Positions 15,616-24,730 of a stretch of 64,000 nucleotides of DNA are shown one piece after another. Source of the stretch: Magnetospirillum sp. XM-1. GTDB taxonomy: Bacteria > Pseudomonadota > Alphaproteobacteria > Rhodospirillales > Magnetospirillaceae. Each line of letters begins with the position of its first letter. Position 1 is the first letter of the stretch. The DNA lies in NCBI RefSeq assembly GCF_001511835.1, contig NZ_LN997848.1, positions 62,001-126,000 on the forward strand, written 5' to 3'. The position numbers were made by a program, and so were the translations under genes. Under the pieces are notes generated by a model. The model searched no databases, was not told where the DNA came from, and saw only the letters and a list, made by a program, of their open reading frames with translations.

Positions 15616-16401
15616 ATGATCCCCGATAACATCCGGCACCAGGTCAACGGACTGCTCGACCAGGTCGAGGCCGATCATGACGTGCGAATTTTGTTTGCAG
15701 TCGAGTCCGGGAGCCGTGCCTGGGGGTTTCCCTCGCCCGACAGCGATTACGACATTCGCTTCGTGTACGTCAGGCCACTAACCTGGTACGTGCGGTTGTC
15801 CGTTGGCCGGGACGTTATCGAGCGCCCGATTGTCGATAATCTCGATGTTGGCGGATGGGACCTTCGCAAAGCATTGAGCCTGCTGGTCAGAGCCAACCCG
15901 GCGCTGATCGAGTGGCTCTCATCACCCATTGTTTATCGGGAGCGCCCGGAGACGGCGGCTATCCGAGCGCTGGCCGAATTGAGCCCTCACCGCCACTCCG
16001 CCCGCTACCACTATCGAGCCTTAGCCTGGAGCAACTACACTCGCTACATCGCCAAGCGGGAGATGGTGAAGCTCAAGAAGTACATGTACTGCATCAGGCC
16101 TGCGGCTGCCTTGAGGTGGTTGCGCACCAGACCGGATCGCGTCCCAATGGATTTTCCCTCCCTGTTGGCGGGGATCAAAATGGAGGCAGATCTCCAGCAG
16201 GCCATTGATTCGCTGTTGGCGCTGAAAGTCAGTTCTCTGGAAATGGGGGAGGGACCGCATATCCCGCGTATCGACGATTTCATCGAGACCGAGATGGATT
16301 TGGCGGTGCGACCAGACGGACCACCGTCCATTGATCCATCCTTTCAAAGCAAGGCGAACGAATTATTTCAGTCAATTGTCCTGAGGCAATGTGACAATTG
16401 A
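15616..16401 (+). CDS. RlaP-type predicted nucleotidyltransferase
   Basis: 261 residues. The polymerase-beta-like core is seen as VESGSRAWGFPSPDSDYDIRFVYV (GS motif and DxD), followed by the helical part typical of the RNA-ligase-associated nucleotidyltransferase family (PF10127; AYHYRALAWSNYTRYIAKREMVKLKKYMYCIRPAAALRWL). Family members are found beside RNA ligases and are thought to act in RNA end repair; the reaction is unproved. SD GGGAGG stands before ATG 15616. The palindrome upstream ties it to the Y RNA array. Confidence 0.88.
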   Translation: MIPDNIRHQVNGLLDQVEADHDVRILFAVESGSRAWGFPSPDSDYDIRFVYVRPLTWYVRLSVGRDVIERPIVDNLDVGGWDLRKALSLLVRANPALIEWLSSPIVYRERPETAAIRALAELSPHRHSARYHYRALAWSNYTRYIAKREMVKLKKYMYCIRPAAALRWLRTRPDRVPMDFPSLLAGIKMEADLQQAIDSLLALKVSSLEMGEGPHIPRIDDFIETEMDLAVRPDGPPSIDPSFQSKANELFQSIVLRQCDN

Positions 16402-17211
16402 TCTCTCCCGGCTTCACCGGCCTGGAATTCGTTCCCCGATGCATGGCCATGCCACCGAGGTCAAAATGTGGATGCGTGGGGGTAGTATCATCTGGGAATT
16501 CCAGCGGATCTGAGCTTACGATTGTGAGCGCAATAGGAATGTCCCAATATGCCAAAGCCTGACGAACACGAGGTCATGGCCGCCGCCCTGGAAGCTACCG
16601 GCGATTATCGTGTCCTGCGCCGGTTAGTTCCACGCCAGCATATTACCCAACCGGATGGTTCGAAGGCACGCCAGGGCATTTTCCTCGACCTTGAAACCAC
16701 CGGACTGGACCCGGTAAAGGACGAGATCATCGAGATGGCGATGGTGCCGTTCACTTACAGCCTGGACGGCAGGGTTTTCGAGGTTCAGGCCGCCTTCCAG
16801 AGTTTACGGCAACCGGCGGACCCAATCCCTGCAGAGATCACCAAACTGACCGGCATCACCGACGAGATGGTGGCCGGGAAAAACATAGACCCTGACGAGG
16901 TGGCGGCGTTCATGGCGCCAGCCGCCCTTATCATCGCTCACAATGCTGCCTTTGATCGGAAGTTTGCCGAACGGTTTTGTCCCAGCTTTTCGACCAAGCC
17001 CTGGGCCTGTTCCATGTCCCAAGTTGATTGGGCAGCTGAAGGGTTTGAGGGAACCAAACTGGGCTACCTACTAGAGCGGTTCGCGATCTAACGGAATCGC
17101 AGGGGATTGAACGAAACCGCTGGCGCGGTATTGGAGCCTGAGGGGACGGCGAAGGCTCCTGTCTGAGAAGGTTGGTTTTCCACGCCCCCCCCTACAGACA
17201 GGAGGCCCCCG

Positions 17212-18069
17212 ATGGCCGAATTGAGCCCTTTGCGTCGCCGCATGATCGAGGACATGACGGTCCGCAATCTTTCGCCGGCGACGCAACGATCCTACCTTCA
17301 TGCGGTTTCGAAGTTCAGCCGCTTCTTCAATCGATCGCCGGATCGGCTCGACCTTGAAGACGTGCGCACGTGGCAGGTCCACTTGGTGTCGCAGGGGATT
17401 TCGTGGGCCAGCCTCAACCAGTTTGTGGCGGCGCTGCGGTTCTTCTACGGGGTGACGCTGCGGTGCCCCGAGACCCCGGAGCGGATCACCTATGCCCGCC
17501 AGCCGCGGCGGTTGCCAGTAGTATTGAGCGCCGACGAGGTGGTGCGCTTCCTGGAGGCGGTGCCCAGCCTGAAGAACCGCACGGCGCTGACCACGGCCTA
17601 TGCCGCCGGGCTGCGAGTATCAGAGGTGGTGGCGCTCAAGCTGGCCGACATCGACAGCGGCCGGATGGTGATCCGGGTCGAGCAGGGCAAGGGGCGCAAG
17701 GACCGCTACGTCATGTTGTCGGCGCAGTTGCTCGGCATCCTGCGCACCTATTGGCGGCTGGCGCGGCCCGGGCATTGGCTGTTTCCCGGCCGCGAGGACA
17801 AGCCGATCGAGCCGAATGTGCTGAATTGCGCGTGCCGCTCGGCCTGTGCCGCCGCCGGGATCGACAAGTGCGTCACCGTTCATACCCTGCGCCACAGCTT
17901 TGCCACCCATCTGCTGGAAGCGGGCACCGACATCCGCATCATTCAGGTGCTGCTCGGCCACAACAATCTGTCGACCACGGCCCGCTACACCCAGGTCTCC
18001 AACGCAATGATCGCCAAGACGACCAGCCCACTCGACGGCCTCGACCTGATGGTGGTGCCGCCGTCCTGA
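17212..18069 (+). CDS. tyrosine recombinase accompanying the IS91-like transposase
   Basis: 285 residues: SAM-like N-terminal domain (LRRRMIEDMTVRNLSPATQRSYLHAV) and catalytic domain with Arg in GLRVSE, HTLRHSFATHLLEAG, LLGHNN and the final Tyr in TARYTQVS. All active residues are present. One base separates it from the transposase; the two form an operon. Confidence 0.92.
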   Translation: MAELSPLRRRMIEDMTVRNLSPATQRSYLHAVSKFSRFFNRSPDRLDLEDVRTWQVHLVSQGISWASLNQFVAALRFFYGVTLRCPETPERITYARQPRRLPVVLSADEVVRFLEAVPSLKNRTALTTAYAAGLRVSEVVALKLADIDSGRMVIRVEQGKGRKDRYVMLSAQLLGILRTYWRLARPGHWLFPGREDKPIEPNVLNCACRSACAAAGIDKCVTVHTLRHSFATHLLEAGTDIRIIQVLLGHNNLSTTARYTQVSNAMIAKTTSPLDGLDLMVVPPS

Positions 18070-18070
18070 G

Positions 18071-19279
18071 ATGGCAGCCATGGCCGGGGGACTGGAGGTG
18101 GCGGACGTGTTCCGCCGCTTCGGCAGTGCATGGCGGGCTGCCCAGGATGGACATCTCGACCGCGGCCGCCGCCGGGTGATGGCCGCCATCGAGGCTTGCC
18201 GAACGGCGCAATTGGGCGGCCATAGCGAGTCCTGTGGTGCGTGCGGGCTGGTGCGCATCGCCTACAATTCCTGCCGCAACCGGCATTGTCCCAAATGCCA
18301 GGGGCTGGCACGCGCCCAGTGGCTGGCCGACCGCCAAGCCGAGTTGCTGCCGGTGCCATACTTCCACGTCGTCTTCACCGTGCCGGCCGAGATCGCCGCC
18401 ATTGCCTTCCACAACAAGGCGGTGGTCTACGACATCCTGTTCAAGGCGACAGCCGAGACACTGCGCACCATCGCCGCCGATCCCAGGCATCTCGGCGCCG
18501 AACCCGGTTTCGTCGCCGTGCTGCACACCTGGGGACAGGCGCTCCAGCACCATCCCCATCTCCATTGCGTGGTGCCGGCCGGCGGCCTGTCGCCGGACGG
18601 AAGCCGCTGGGTCGCCTGCCGTCCGGGCTTCTTCCTGCCGGTGCGTGTGCTGTCCCGGTTGTTCCGCCGCTTGTTTCTGGCCCAAATGACGGCGGCGTTC
18701 CTGGCGGGCAAGCTCGCCTTCTTCTCCGACCTCGCAGCCCTCGCCGAGCCGGCCGCCTTTGCCCGCCATCTGGCGCCGCTGCGCAAAACCGACTGGGTGG
18801 TCTACGCCAAACGCCCATTCGGCGGCCCCGAGCAGGTGCTGGCCTATCTCGGCCGCTACACCCACCGCGTTGCCATCGCCAACAGCCGCCTGGTCGAGAT
18901 CGCGGACGGCTCGGTCCGTTTCCGCTGGAAAGACTATCGTCATCACGACAAGCAGAAGGTGATGACGCTGCAGCCCGGCGAATTCATCCGCCGCTTCCTG
19001 CTCCACGTCTTGCCCGACGGCTTCCACCGCATCCGTCATTACGGATTCCTCGCCAACGGCCAGCGGGCGGCCAAGCTGGAAAACTGCCGTCGCCTGCTGG
19101 CCGTGCCGGCGCCGGCAACGGTCACGGCGGGGACGCCCGACGACTACCGCGACCGCCATCACCGCCTCACCGGCCACGACCTCCGCCGCTGCCCATGCTG
19201 CGGCGGCACTATGGCGCCGCTCGGCGCCATCCCTCGATCACCGGCCGGCCATGCCGCCTACCGGATCGACACGTCATGA
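18071..19279 (+). CDS. IS91-family transposase (zinc finger plus Y2 domain)
   Basis: 402 residues. An N-terminal zinc-binding domain (CGACGLVRIAYNSCRNRHCPKCQG) is followed by the HUH/Y2 domain: HHPHLHCVVPAGG (HUH) and YLGRYTHRVAIANSR. A second CPCCGG knuckle is at the C-terminus. It nicks single strands for rolling-circle transposition. Full length. Confidence 0.93.
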   Translation: MAAMAGGLEVADVFRRFGSAWRAAQDGHLDRGRRRVMAAIEACRTAQLGGHSESCGACGLVRIAYNSCRNRHCPKCQGLARAQWLADRQAELLPVPYFHVVFTVPAEIAAIAFHNKAVVYDILFKATAETLRTIAADPRHLGAEPGFVAVLHTWGQALQHHPHLHCVVPAGGLSPDGSRWVACRPGFFLPVRVLSRLFRRLFLAQMTAAFLAGKLAFFSDLAALAEPAAFARHLAPLRKTDWVVYAKRPFGGPEQVLAYLGRYTHRVAIANSRLVEIADGSVRFRWKDYRHHDKQKVMTLQPGEFIRRFLLHVLPDGFHRIRHYGFLANGQRAAKLENCRRLLAVPAPATVTAGTPDDYRDRHHRLTGHDLRRCPCCGGTMAPLGAIPRSPAGHAAYRIDTS

Positions 19280-19674
19280 CCGCCGTACCGTGCCTGCTCT
19301 TGGGAACCGTGCTCGCACCGACGCTGGCCGTCGGCATCGCGCTCGGTCGCCCACATCGTGTCCTGGCGCCCATCATGGTCAGCGCGATTGCCGCCGATCG
19401 GCACCTCACGGCAACCGCCGCCGCAATTTTGGTCCTGGCCGCCGCGCCCGTGAACGCCCCCTCGGCCGTCATCTCACCGCCCCAGCCGCCCGGCGCACCC
19501 ACCGCCACGGCCAAATCCCCATAGACCTCGTCTGCGTCCCGCGGTTTCGTTCAATCCGGCTTCTCAGAGGTCCGGCTCCTTTGAGGCTGCCGTCGTACCG
19601 GCCGGACCTCAGAGAACCCTCCAGATTCACAGGCGCGGCTAATCGTGATTCACTTCCTGTGGAGGTGGCCCACG

Positions 19675-20626
19675 ATGACTCGACCTTTATCCGTAGATCT
19701 GCGCGACCGTGTTGCGCGATATGTTCTGGCTGGCCATTCGCGCCGACAGGCGGCCAGTGTCTTCAATATCTCGGTGAGCTCGGCGGTACGCTATGTGGCG
19801 CAATATCTGTCGAGTGGGACGGTGGCGCCAAAGCGGCAAGGCGGTGATCGGCGCAGTAAATTGGGCGACCATCGGGCCTATGTGCTGCTGCGTGTTAAGC
19901 AGGTTCCGGATATCTCGCTGGCCGATTTAACCAAAGAACTGGCCGAGCGGGGCGTTCAAATCCATCTTTCCAACCTTGCCCGGTTTCTCCGGGCACAGGG
20001 GCTGACCTATAAAAAAAACTTTGGTCGCGTCCGAGCAGATGAGGCCGGACGTCCGGTTGCTGCGCGAGGAGTGGATTAAAGGCCGCCAACCGCTGATGCG
20101 GCGTCAGGCCCATCGCCTGGTGTTCCTCGACGAGACCGGAACCAATACCAAAATGACCCGTCTGCGGGGCCGCTCACCCAAAGGGGCGCGGTTGAAAGCC
20201 GCTGTGCCCTTCGGACATTGGAAGACGGAAACATTCATCGCCGGGCTGCGTCATGATGGCTTGGTGGCGCCCTTTGTCATCAATTGCCCGATGAACCGGA
20301 AGATGTTCGAGGCCTATATCGAGACCCAACTGGCCCCAACCCTGGAGCCGGGCGACGTCGTGATCCTCGACAATCTCTCAGCTCACAAAAGTCCTCGGGC
20401 AGAACGGATCATCCAAGATCGTGGTGCCTTCATGCTGTTCTTGCCGCCGTATTCCCCCGACCTCAATCCCATCGAAATGGCCTTCTCGAAGCTCAAGGCA
20501 CACCTCAGAAAAACGGCTGCCAGGACCATTCAGGACCTATGGGACGCCATCGGCCGAATCTGCGATCTCTACGAACCTCAAGAGTGCCGAAATTTCTTCA
20601 AGGCTGCCGGATATGAACCAGTGTGA
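19675..20626 (+). CDS. IS630 transposase in two frames joined at an A8 run
   Basis: OrfA (19675-20079) gives the HTH part (MTRPLSVDLRDRVARYVLAG…). OrfB, open from about 20006 to 20626, gives the DDE domain (VFLDETGTNTKMTRLRG, VILDNLSAHKS, LPPYSPDLNPIEMAFSKLK with the final Glu). The frames meet at eight A (20011-20018). Removing one A gives LTYKK-TLVASEQ, continuous with family members, so slippage on the A run is the likely means of making full-length protein; otherwise it is a frameshift mutation. Confidence 0.85.
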
Positions 20627-20998
20627 TCGCGAATTGCTCTAGCGGGGTTTGGGGTGTTCCATGACGGACACCGCGCCACCGATGACTGCCTTGCCGCCCT
20701 GGAAATCCTGGCCCGCCCATTGCCGGTGTCCGGCGTCCCGGCCATGTCCAAATTGCTGGAAGAAGCCAGGAAGCCAACCTTCAGGATATGGGCTGAGAAT
20801 GCCCCCTATGATTTCAAAGATGCGTTGAAGGCACGTGGGTATCGCTGGTCTGACGGTGCAGATGGCCGCCCAAGGGCCTGGTACACCGACGTGGGCGAGG
20901 GCCAACTACATGAGGAAAGGGATTTCCTGGTTCGGGAAATTTACCAGCGTGACGTGGACTTGATGGTGAAGCGGATCACCGCCGGGGATCGGTTTTCG

Positions 20999-22285
20999 CT
21001 ACGGGTTTGATTTCAATTTTTTTCCAACGTATGGATTCCAGCCGGTTGCCGCGATGACAGCCCAGGCCGTTGCTCCCAGATGTGGCAGGCGATAGTAGTA
21101 GAAATCCGCCGAAATGCTATCGGGGCCGATGGCTAGCCCGGTGGTATGCCGCTCCTGCGGGGTTGCCCAGATATAGCCACCGGTCGCAAATAGGCCCTCA
21201 AGTTTGGAAAAAATTTGCTCAGCTTTGTCGGCCTGTCCAAGCAGGCGATAGATCAGGGCTGCCTGGGCAGTTCCCTCCGACCAAAATCCACCTCGATCAT
21301 TGTTAAATGAGAACCCACCAGGGACGCCGTGGGCTGCTTCCGCATAGATGAGCGAACGACGCCACTCAACAGGCGCGTCAGGCAGGAGTTGGGGCCACAA
21401 CTGAGCATCAAGACCAGAGGTTTTTCGATTAAGGGAAATTCCATCAGGCAATGTGCCCGTAATAAATTTCCCTTCTTTCTCATCCCATTGTGACAGTGTG
21501 AATTTTCGCGCCTTGCCAGCTTCATGCCGCCATTGTCCAGGTGCTCCAGTTCGGGCAAGCCACTGGAATACGGCTTCAAGGTCGGCGTTGTGTTCCGTGG
21601 ATTTCCACGTAAGCAATCGTGGATTGCCCTCGCCGTCAAAAATGCCCCCGGTGAATCCGCCAACGCCACGCAGATCTGAAGTTTCAGTTGTTGCCCAGAC
21701 GGCTAACCGGGATGCCGCCGTAAGAAATTGGCGATCCCCCGTGGCATCGGCCAAGGTCAACAGGGCCAGCGCAGCCCATGCGACATTGCCAGTCGATGTG
21801 CCGACTTGATACGCATCCTCAAGCCAGCGACCAGATTTGGCATCCCACCAACCATTCGGGAGAGGCGGTTTCTCTTGCGGTCCCGCTCGATAGGCATTGC
21901 GAATACGGCCATTATTTCCAGCGCGATCAGATGATGCGGCAAGAGCGAGAGCTTCCCCAACTCGCTTGGCTTGCGGCAAGCGACCACAGGCGATCAACGC
22001 AATGGCAGTTAATGCATTATCGTAGGTCATCGCTGCGGTAGACAGTGCCACATTGTCCGGCGGTCCGCTTCCGGTTGGGCCATCGAAACTCCGCAAAAAC
22101 AAAGGCCCGAAGCGTCCTTCGGCGTTGTCTACTCTGGCGGCCAAAGACGCACACCCGATTTGGGCCACTGCCTTGGCATGGTCGCTATCAGTTCCCTTCG
22201 CAGCATCGCCTCCGAAGACGGGGCATATTGTGGCGACCGTTATGGCAATAACCGCCAGGGAGATTGGATGGGTTTTGATGGTCAT
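20999..22285 (-). CDS. secreted alpha/alpha-barrel protein, function unknown
   Basis: 428 residues with a signal peptide (SLAVIAITVATICPVFGG). Repeated helical hairpins (NVAWAALALLTLADATGDRQFLTAASRLAVWA; FWSEGTAQAALIYRLLGQADKAEQIF) point to a six-hairpin glycosidase-like fold. The catalytic acid cannot be named. It may act on polysaccharide or be a lyase. The 3' end overlaps the exonuclease by 12 nt in convergent orientation; the start overlaps the DUF3572 stop by 4 nt, so the two are coupled. Confidence 0.65.
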   Translation of the reverse strand: MTIKTHPISLAVIAITVATICPVFGGDAAKGTDSDHAKAVAQIGCASLAARVDNAEGRFGPLFLRSFDGPTGSGPPDNVALSTAAMTYDNALTAIALIACGRLPQAKRVGEALALAASSDRAGNNGRIRNAYRAGPQEKPPLPNGWWDAKSGRWLEDAYQVGTSTGNVAWAALALLTLADATGDRQFLTAASRLAVWATTETSDLRGVGGFTGGIFDGEGNPRLLTWKSTEHNADLEAVFQWLARTGAPGQWRHEAGKARKFTLSQWDEKEGKFITGTLPDGISLNRKTSGLDAQLWPQLLPDAPVEWRRSLIYAEAAHGVPGGFSFNNDRGGFWSEGTAQAALIYRLLGQADKAEQIFSKLEGLFATGGYIWATPQERHTTGLAIGPDSISADFYYYRLPHLGATAWAVIAATGWNPYVGKKLKSNP

Positions 22286-22587
22286 GGCAGTTTCACACGC
22301 GCCATCATCGGCAGTTCCGGCGGCAATCCCGCATGCTCCGCAAAATCCAACAGCGACCGTTCATCAGACAGCACGAAGTCCAGCACCGAACCCAGGAATG
22401 CCGACTGGTCGATGCGCTGACGGAGGTCATCACCACTGCAGCCGGTGACAGCAATGAACCGGTCCCGCATCTCGTCGTCTGCCACAATCCATGCCACAGC
22501 CTGAAGAGCGACGGTTTCAGCGTCACCCGGGGTCAGCCTGACGGTGACCTGCTTTGCCTTTGGAACGTATTCTTTGAACGGGTCCAT
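22282..22587 (-). CDS. DUF3572 family protein
   Basis: 101 residues from ATG 22587 (GGGGAGG just upstream); longer in-frame starts at 22590 and 22638 exist. The core VALQAVAWIVADDEMRDRFIAVTGCSGDDLRQRI…FLGSVLDFVLSDERSLLDFAEHAGLPPE is typical of this alphaproteobacterial family of unknown function. Overlaps the next gene by 4 nt. Confidence 0.78.
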   Translation of the reverse strand: MDPFKEYVPKAKQVTVRLTPGDAETVALQAVAWIVADDEMRDRFIAVTGCSGDDLRQRIDQSAFLGSVLDFVLSDERSLLDFAEHAGLPPELPMMARVKLP

Positions 22588-22736
22588 CATTACCTCCCCG
22601 AAGCTGACCGGCGGGTTGAGCACCACCGCTTGCGACACTGATGTCCACCCGCCCTCAGGTCATGGAAGACTGACAAAAACTTGTCCCGTGCTATGGCTGA
22701 CGACCAAGCCACCAGTTCAATATCAGGAATGGCTTT

Positions 22737-23237
22737 TCACCATCCGAATAACCGGCGCGCCTCAAGCTCATCGAAACCGGCCACGTGGATCGCCTCTAGG
22801 AAAGCGGCAAGACGATCGGCGCGATTAACAGCATCACTCCATTCATGGGGGAGCGTGGCCGGCAGGCCGAACGCTGAATGGATGGCTGCCGCCATCCGTG
22901 TTTCAAGCTCGACATACGCTTGCCCTATAGCCCTCTTAAATGGGGTTACGAGGTCAGAGGTTACGAACTCAGGGCCGTCATGAAGTAAGGCGGCAAGCAG
23001 GCAATGGATTGGTGCAGTTGGCTGATCCGTGGCGACGAGTTCCGTTACCAAGATGGAATGCTGGGCCACTGAATACCCGTGCTCCCCATGAGTCTGACCA
23101 TTCCAGCGGGCCAGCCTGGACAGTCCCAGCGCGATGTCCTCGATCTCAATGTCCAGAGGGCTTGGGTCCAAGATATCCAGGCGACGCCCCGATAACATTC
23201 GCTGCCAAGCTCGACCGCCGACTTGTCCCACAATCAC
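22737..23237 (-). CDS. HD-domain phosphohydrolase (YfbR-like)
   Basis: 166 residues. Metal ligands are visible as HGEHGYSVAQHS, LLHDGPEFVTSDLVTPFK (HD pair) and a later NRADRLAAFLEA Asp. Such small HD proteins hydrolyse nucleotide monophosphates. The GTG start (23237) overlaps the stop of a 47-residue frame, so translation is coupled to it. Confidence 0.82.
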   Translation of the reverse strand: MIVGQVGGRAWQRMLSGRRLDILDPSPLDIEIEDIALGLSRLARWNGQTHGEHGYSVAQHSILVTELVATDQPTAPIHCLLAALLHDGPEFVTSDLVTPFKRAIGQAYVELETRMAAAIHSAFGLPATLPHEWSDAVNRADRLAAFLEAIHVAGFDELEARRLFGW

Positions 23238-23377
23238 CGCCCTTGGATGCTGGCGATTTGGAGGGAAGCTGAAACGACTGGCTTACCTCCCGCTGCCAGA
23301 AAATCGTGTAAGTCGTCCATCAGCACGGGCGTCATGGCGATAAATGCGAATAATCCGATCCGGGTCCAGATGGTCAT
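23234..23377 (-). CDS. 47-residue protein coupled to both neighbours
   Basis: Starts at ATG 23377 inside ATGA shared with the stop of the upstream gene, has AGGATG as SD, and ends at TGA overlapping the GTG of the HD gene. The N-terminal half (IWTRIGLFAFIAMTPVLM) could be a membrane helix. No family recognised. The double overlap is the main reason to call it real. Confidence 0.6.
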   Translation of the reverse strand: MTIWTRIGLFAFIAMTPVLMDDLHDFLAAGGKPVVSASLQIASIQGR

Positions 23378-23580
23378 TGGGCATCCTCCGCGAGCCGCTC
23401 AACCGCCGTCAAAACCCGCATCGCTGCAGAATGCTCTGGCCATCGACCATCTCGAGCAAGCGCATCAGCACGGAGGGTAGCGTCTTCAATGGCGACCTGA
23501 ATGCCATACCGCACGATTAGCTCTTTGGCTGCTCTGTGCACGTCATCATCGGTCGGACGCTGTGTGGTCGAGATGTTCAT
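23374..23580 (-). CDS. small protein of unknown function
   Basis: 68 residues from ATG 23580; a longer GTG start at 23622 would run through the operator and is less likely. Helical and acidic (DDDVHRAAKELIVRYGIQVAIEDATLRADALARDG). First gene of a three-gene run (this, the 47-residue protein, HD hydrolase) under a palindromic operator. Confidence 0.6.
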   Translation of the reverse strand: MNISTTQRPTDDDVHRAAKELIVRYGIQVAIEDATLRADALARDGRWPEHSAAMRVLTAVERLAEDAQ

Positions 23581-23604
23581 CAGCAGGATAGGATGCAAGA
23601 TAAC

Positions 23605-23623
23605 GGTGACATTTTTGGTCACC
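23605..23623. promoter_or_regulatory. palindromic operator, copy 4
   Basis: GGTGACATTTTTGGTCACC lies between the WYL gene stop and the small gene at 23580, 24 nt before that ATG. Same 6-bp outer arms as copy 2. Confidence 0.72.
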
Positions 23624-24609
23624 TATGGCGTCGCTCCCCATGACATTCTTTGACCGTGAACGATCTCCGCTAAGCCTTTGGGTTCCAGCACCTCCACCTT
23701 GTCGCCCCAAGCATAGAGGTGCCATGCCATTTCCAAGTCTGAAGCTGCATGAAGGGTCACCAGCAGGGAGCCGTCCGGTTGGCGTTCAATCTGTTGGGAC
23801 GGGTGGAAAATGAACTCCTCAGCATCATCGGCGGCTTCAGGAGAAAATTTCCAAACTGTCTTGAATGGCTCGCCCTGGAAGAGGCCAAACGATCGGGCTG
23901 CATATTGGTCGAGGGAAAAATCAGGCTCGCGAGTGAACGGCTCATCTGTCACTTCCAGGCCTTCGATATGCGGGAGAGCGAACAAGACCACGTTGTTAGC
24001 TTTTAGATTTTCATGGAACGCGACGAGGTAGTTCCGGTGCCCGTGGAGGAACCCGTAGGGATGGACCAACCGCTCGTTGACCTTCTTGGTCTTGCGGTTT
24101 CGGTACTGAAGTTTGACCTTCACACACGCTTTGATGGCTTGCCGTAAATCTCCCACCACGCTGATTTCAATGCGTGGACGTGGGCCGGGGCGCATCGCCA
24201 ACCCTTCTGCCTCAAGCAAAGCTTCAAGGTCAGGCTCAACCTTTCGAGCCACATCCGGTTTGAGCAAGGCCCGCAATTTGGCTCCAAGGGTCGCCAATTC
24301 AGCGGCCTCGTCCTCACGGTTATCCCGTTCGAACAAGTTGATTGCACCCTCAATGGCAGCCAACTCCTCGGCGGTGAAAGCAACCAGGCGATCCACGGTT
24401 CCTGAGGGAAGCCGCCACCGCTTCGTCCGCTCGCCCGTATCCACTTCTTCCATTTGAGGAAAGTTTCTCATCGCGGCATCGCGCATGCGCATGGCTGTCC
24501 GCCGACCAACTCTGAACTTTTCCTCAATATCGGCGAGCGAAAGGCCACTCCGGGCCGCTTGGAGTTCCAGGGCCAACTGCAAAAGGTTATCTGCCTTCTC
24601 GTAACGCAT
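23623..24609 (-). CDS. WYL-domain transcription regulator
   Basis: 328 residues from ATG 24609. N-terminal HTH (LQLALELQAARSGLSLADIEEKFRVGRRTAMRMRDAAM), a linker, then the WYL domain (VKLQYRNRKTKKVNERLVHPYGFLHGHRNYLVAFHE) and a C-terminal WCX region. Family members bind palindromic operators and sense nucleic-acid ligands; several control defence islands. ATG 24621 and 24636 are alternative starts, but the palindrome at 24620 spans them, so the later start is favoured. It is the best candidate for the protein that reads the recurring palindrome. Confidence 0.88.
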   Translation of the reverse strand: MRYEKADNLLQLALELQAARSGLSLADIEEKFRVGRRTAMRMRDAAMRNFPQMEEVDTGERTKRWRLPSGTVDRLVAFTAEELAAIEGAINLFERDNREDEAAELATLGAKLRALLKPDVARKVEPDLEALLEAEGLAMRPGPRPRIEISVVGDLRQAIKACVKVKLQYRNRKTKKVNERLVHPYGFLHGHRNYLVAFHENLKANNVVLFALPHIEGLEVTDEPFTREPDFSLDQYAARSFGLFQGEPFKTVWKFSPEAADDAEEFIFHPSQQIERQPDGSLLVTLHAASDLEMAWHLYAWGDKVEVLEPKGLAEIVHGQRMSWGATP

Positions 24610-24619
24610 TTCCCGCCCC

Positions 24620-24636
24620 ATGACCAAATTGGTCAT
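24620..24636. promoter_or_regulatory. palindromic operator at the WYL gene start, copy 5
   Basis: ATGACCAAATTGGTCAT: 8-bp arms around A, immediately upstream of the WYL start. This suggests autoregulation. A weaker half site GGTGACCGA stands at 24684 toward the divergent gene. Confidence 0.75.
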
Positions 24637-24730
24637 GCATTCTGACCCGGCCATCGCTAACAGGCAACCCCATGAGAACGGAAGGTGACCGATTTTGACT
24701 CCCTGAGCCGTTATGGTCATGCTCATGGTT

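Larger units (their letters stand above)
17109..19620 (+). mobile_element. IS91-like element with a tyrosine recombinase gene (ends approximate)
   Basis: Holds a tyrosine recombinase and a Y2-type transposase. Near the left side GATTGAACGAAACCGC (about 17107-17122) is inverted at 19541-19556. A hairpin CAGAGGTCCGG…CCGGACCTCAGAG at about 19566-19616 resembles the right-end hairpin of rolling-circle elements, and a GAAC stands at both probable junctions. Exact ends cannot be fixed without a second copy. Confidence 0.7.
17072..20641 (+). mobile_element. IS630-family element carrying an IS91-like insertion
   Basis: Inverted ends TAGAGCGGTTCGCGATC (17072-17088) and, on the other strand, TAGAGCAATTCGCGATC (20641-20625), with TA at both junctions as expected for IS630. 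The transposase lies at its right side (19675-20626). The left end is separated from it by an IS91-like element. Confidence 0.85.
16549..21010 (+). pseudogene. DnaQ-like 3'-5' exonuclease split by nested insertion sequences
   Basis: The N-terminal part (16549-17073) has the DEDDh motifs GIFLDLETTG (ExoI) and LIIAHNAAFDRKF (ExoII). The C-terminal part (20642-21010) begins AGFGVFHDGHRATDDCLAAL, the ExoIII motif with His and Asp. Joining them at one copy of the TA target gives an uninterrupted 297-residue frame (…KLGYLL-AGFGVFHDGH…). The C-terminal 70 residues after the exonuclease fold (KLLEEARKPTFRIWAENAPYDFKDALKARGYRWSDG) form an extra small domain seen in several phage-type exonucleases. Inactivation must be recent, as no other damage is visible. 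Confidence 0.9.
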
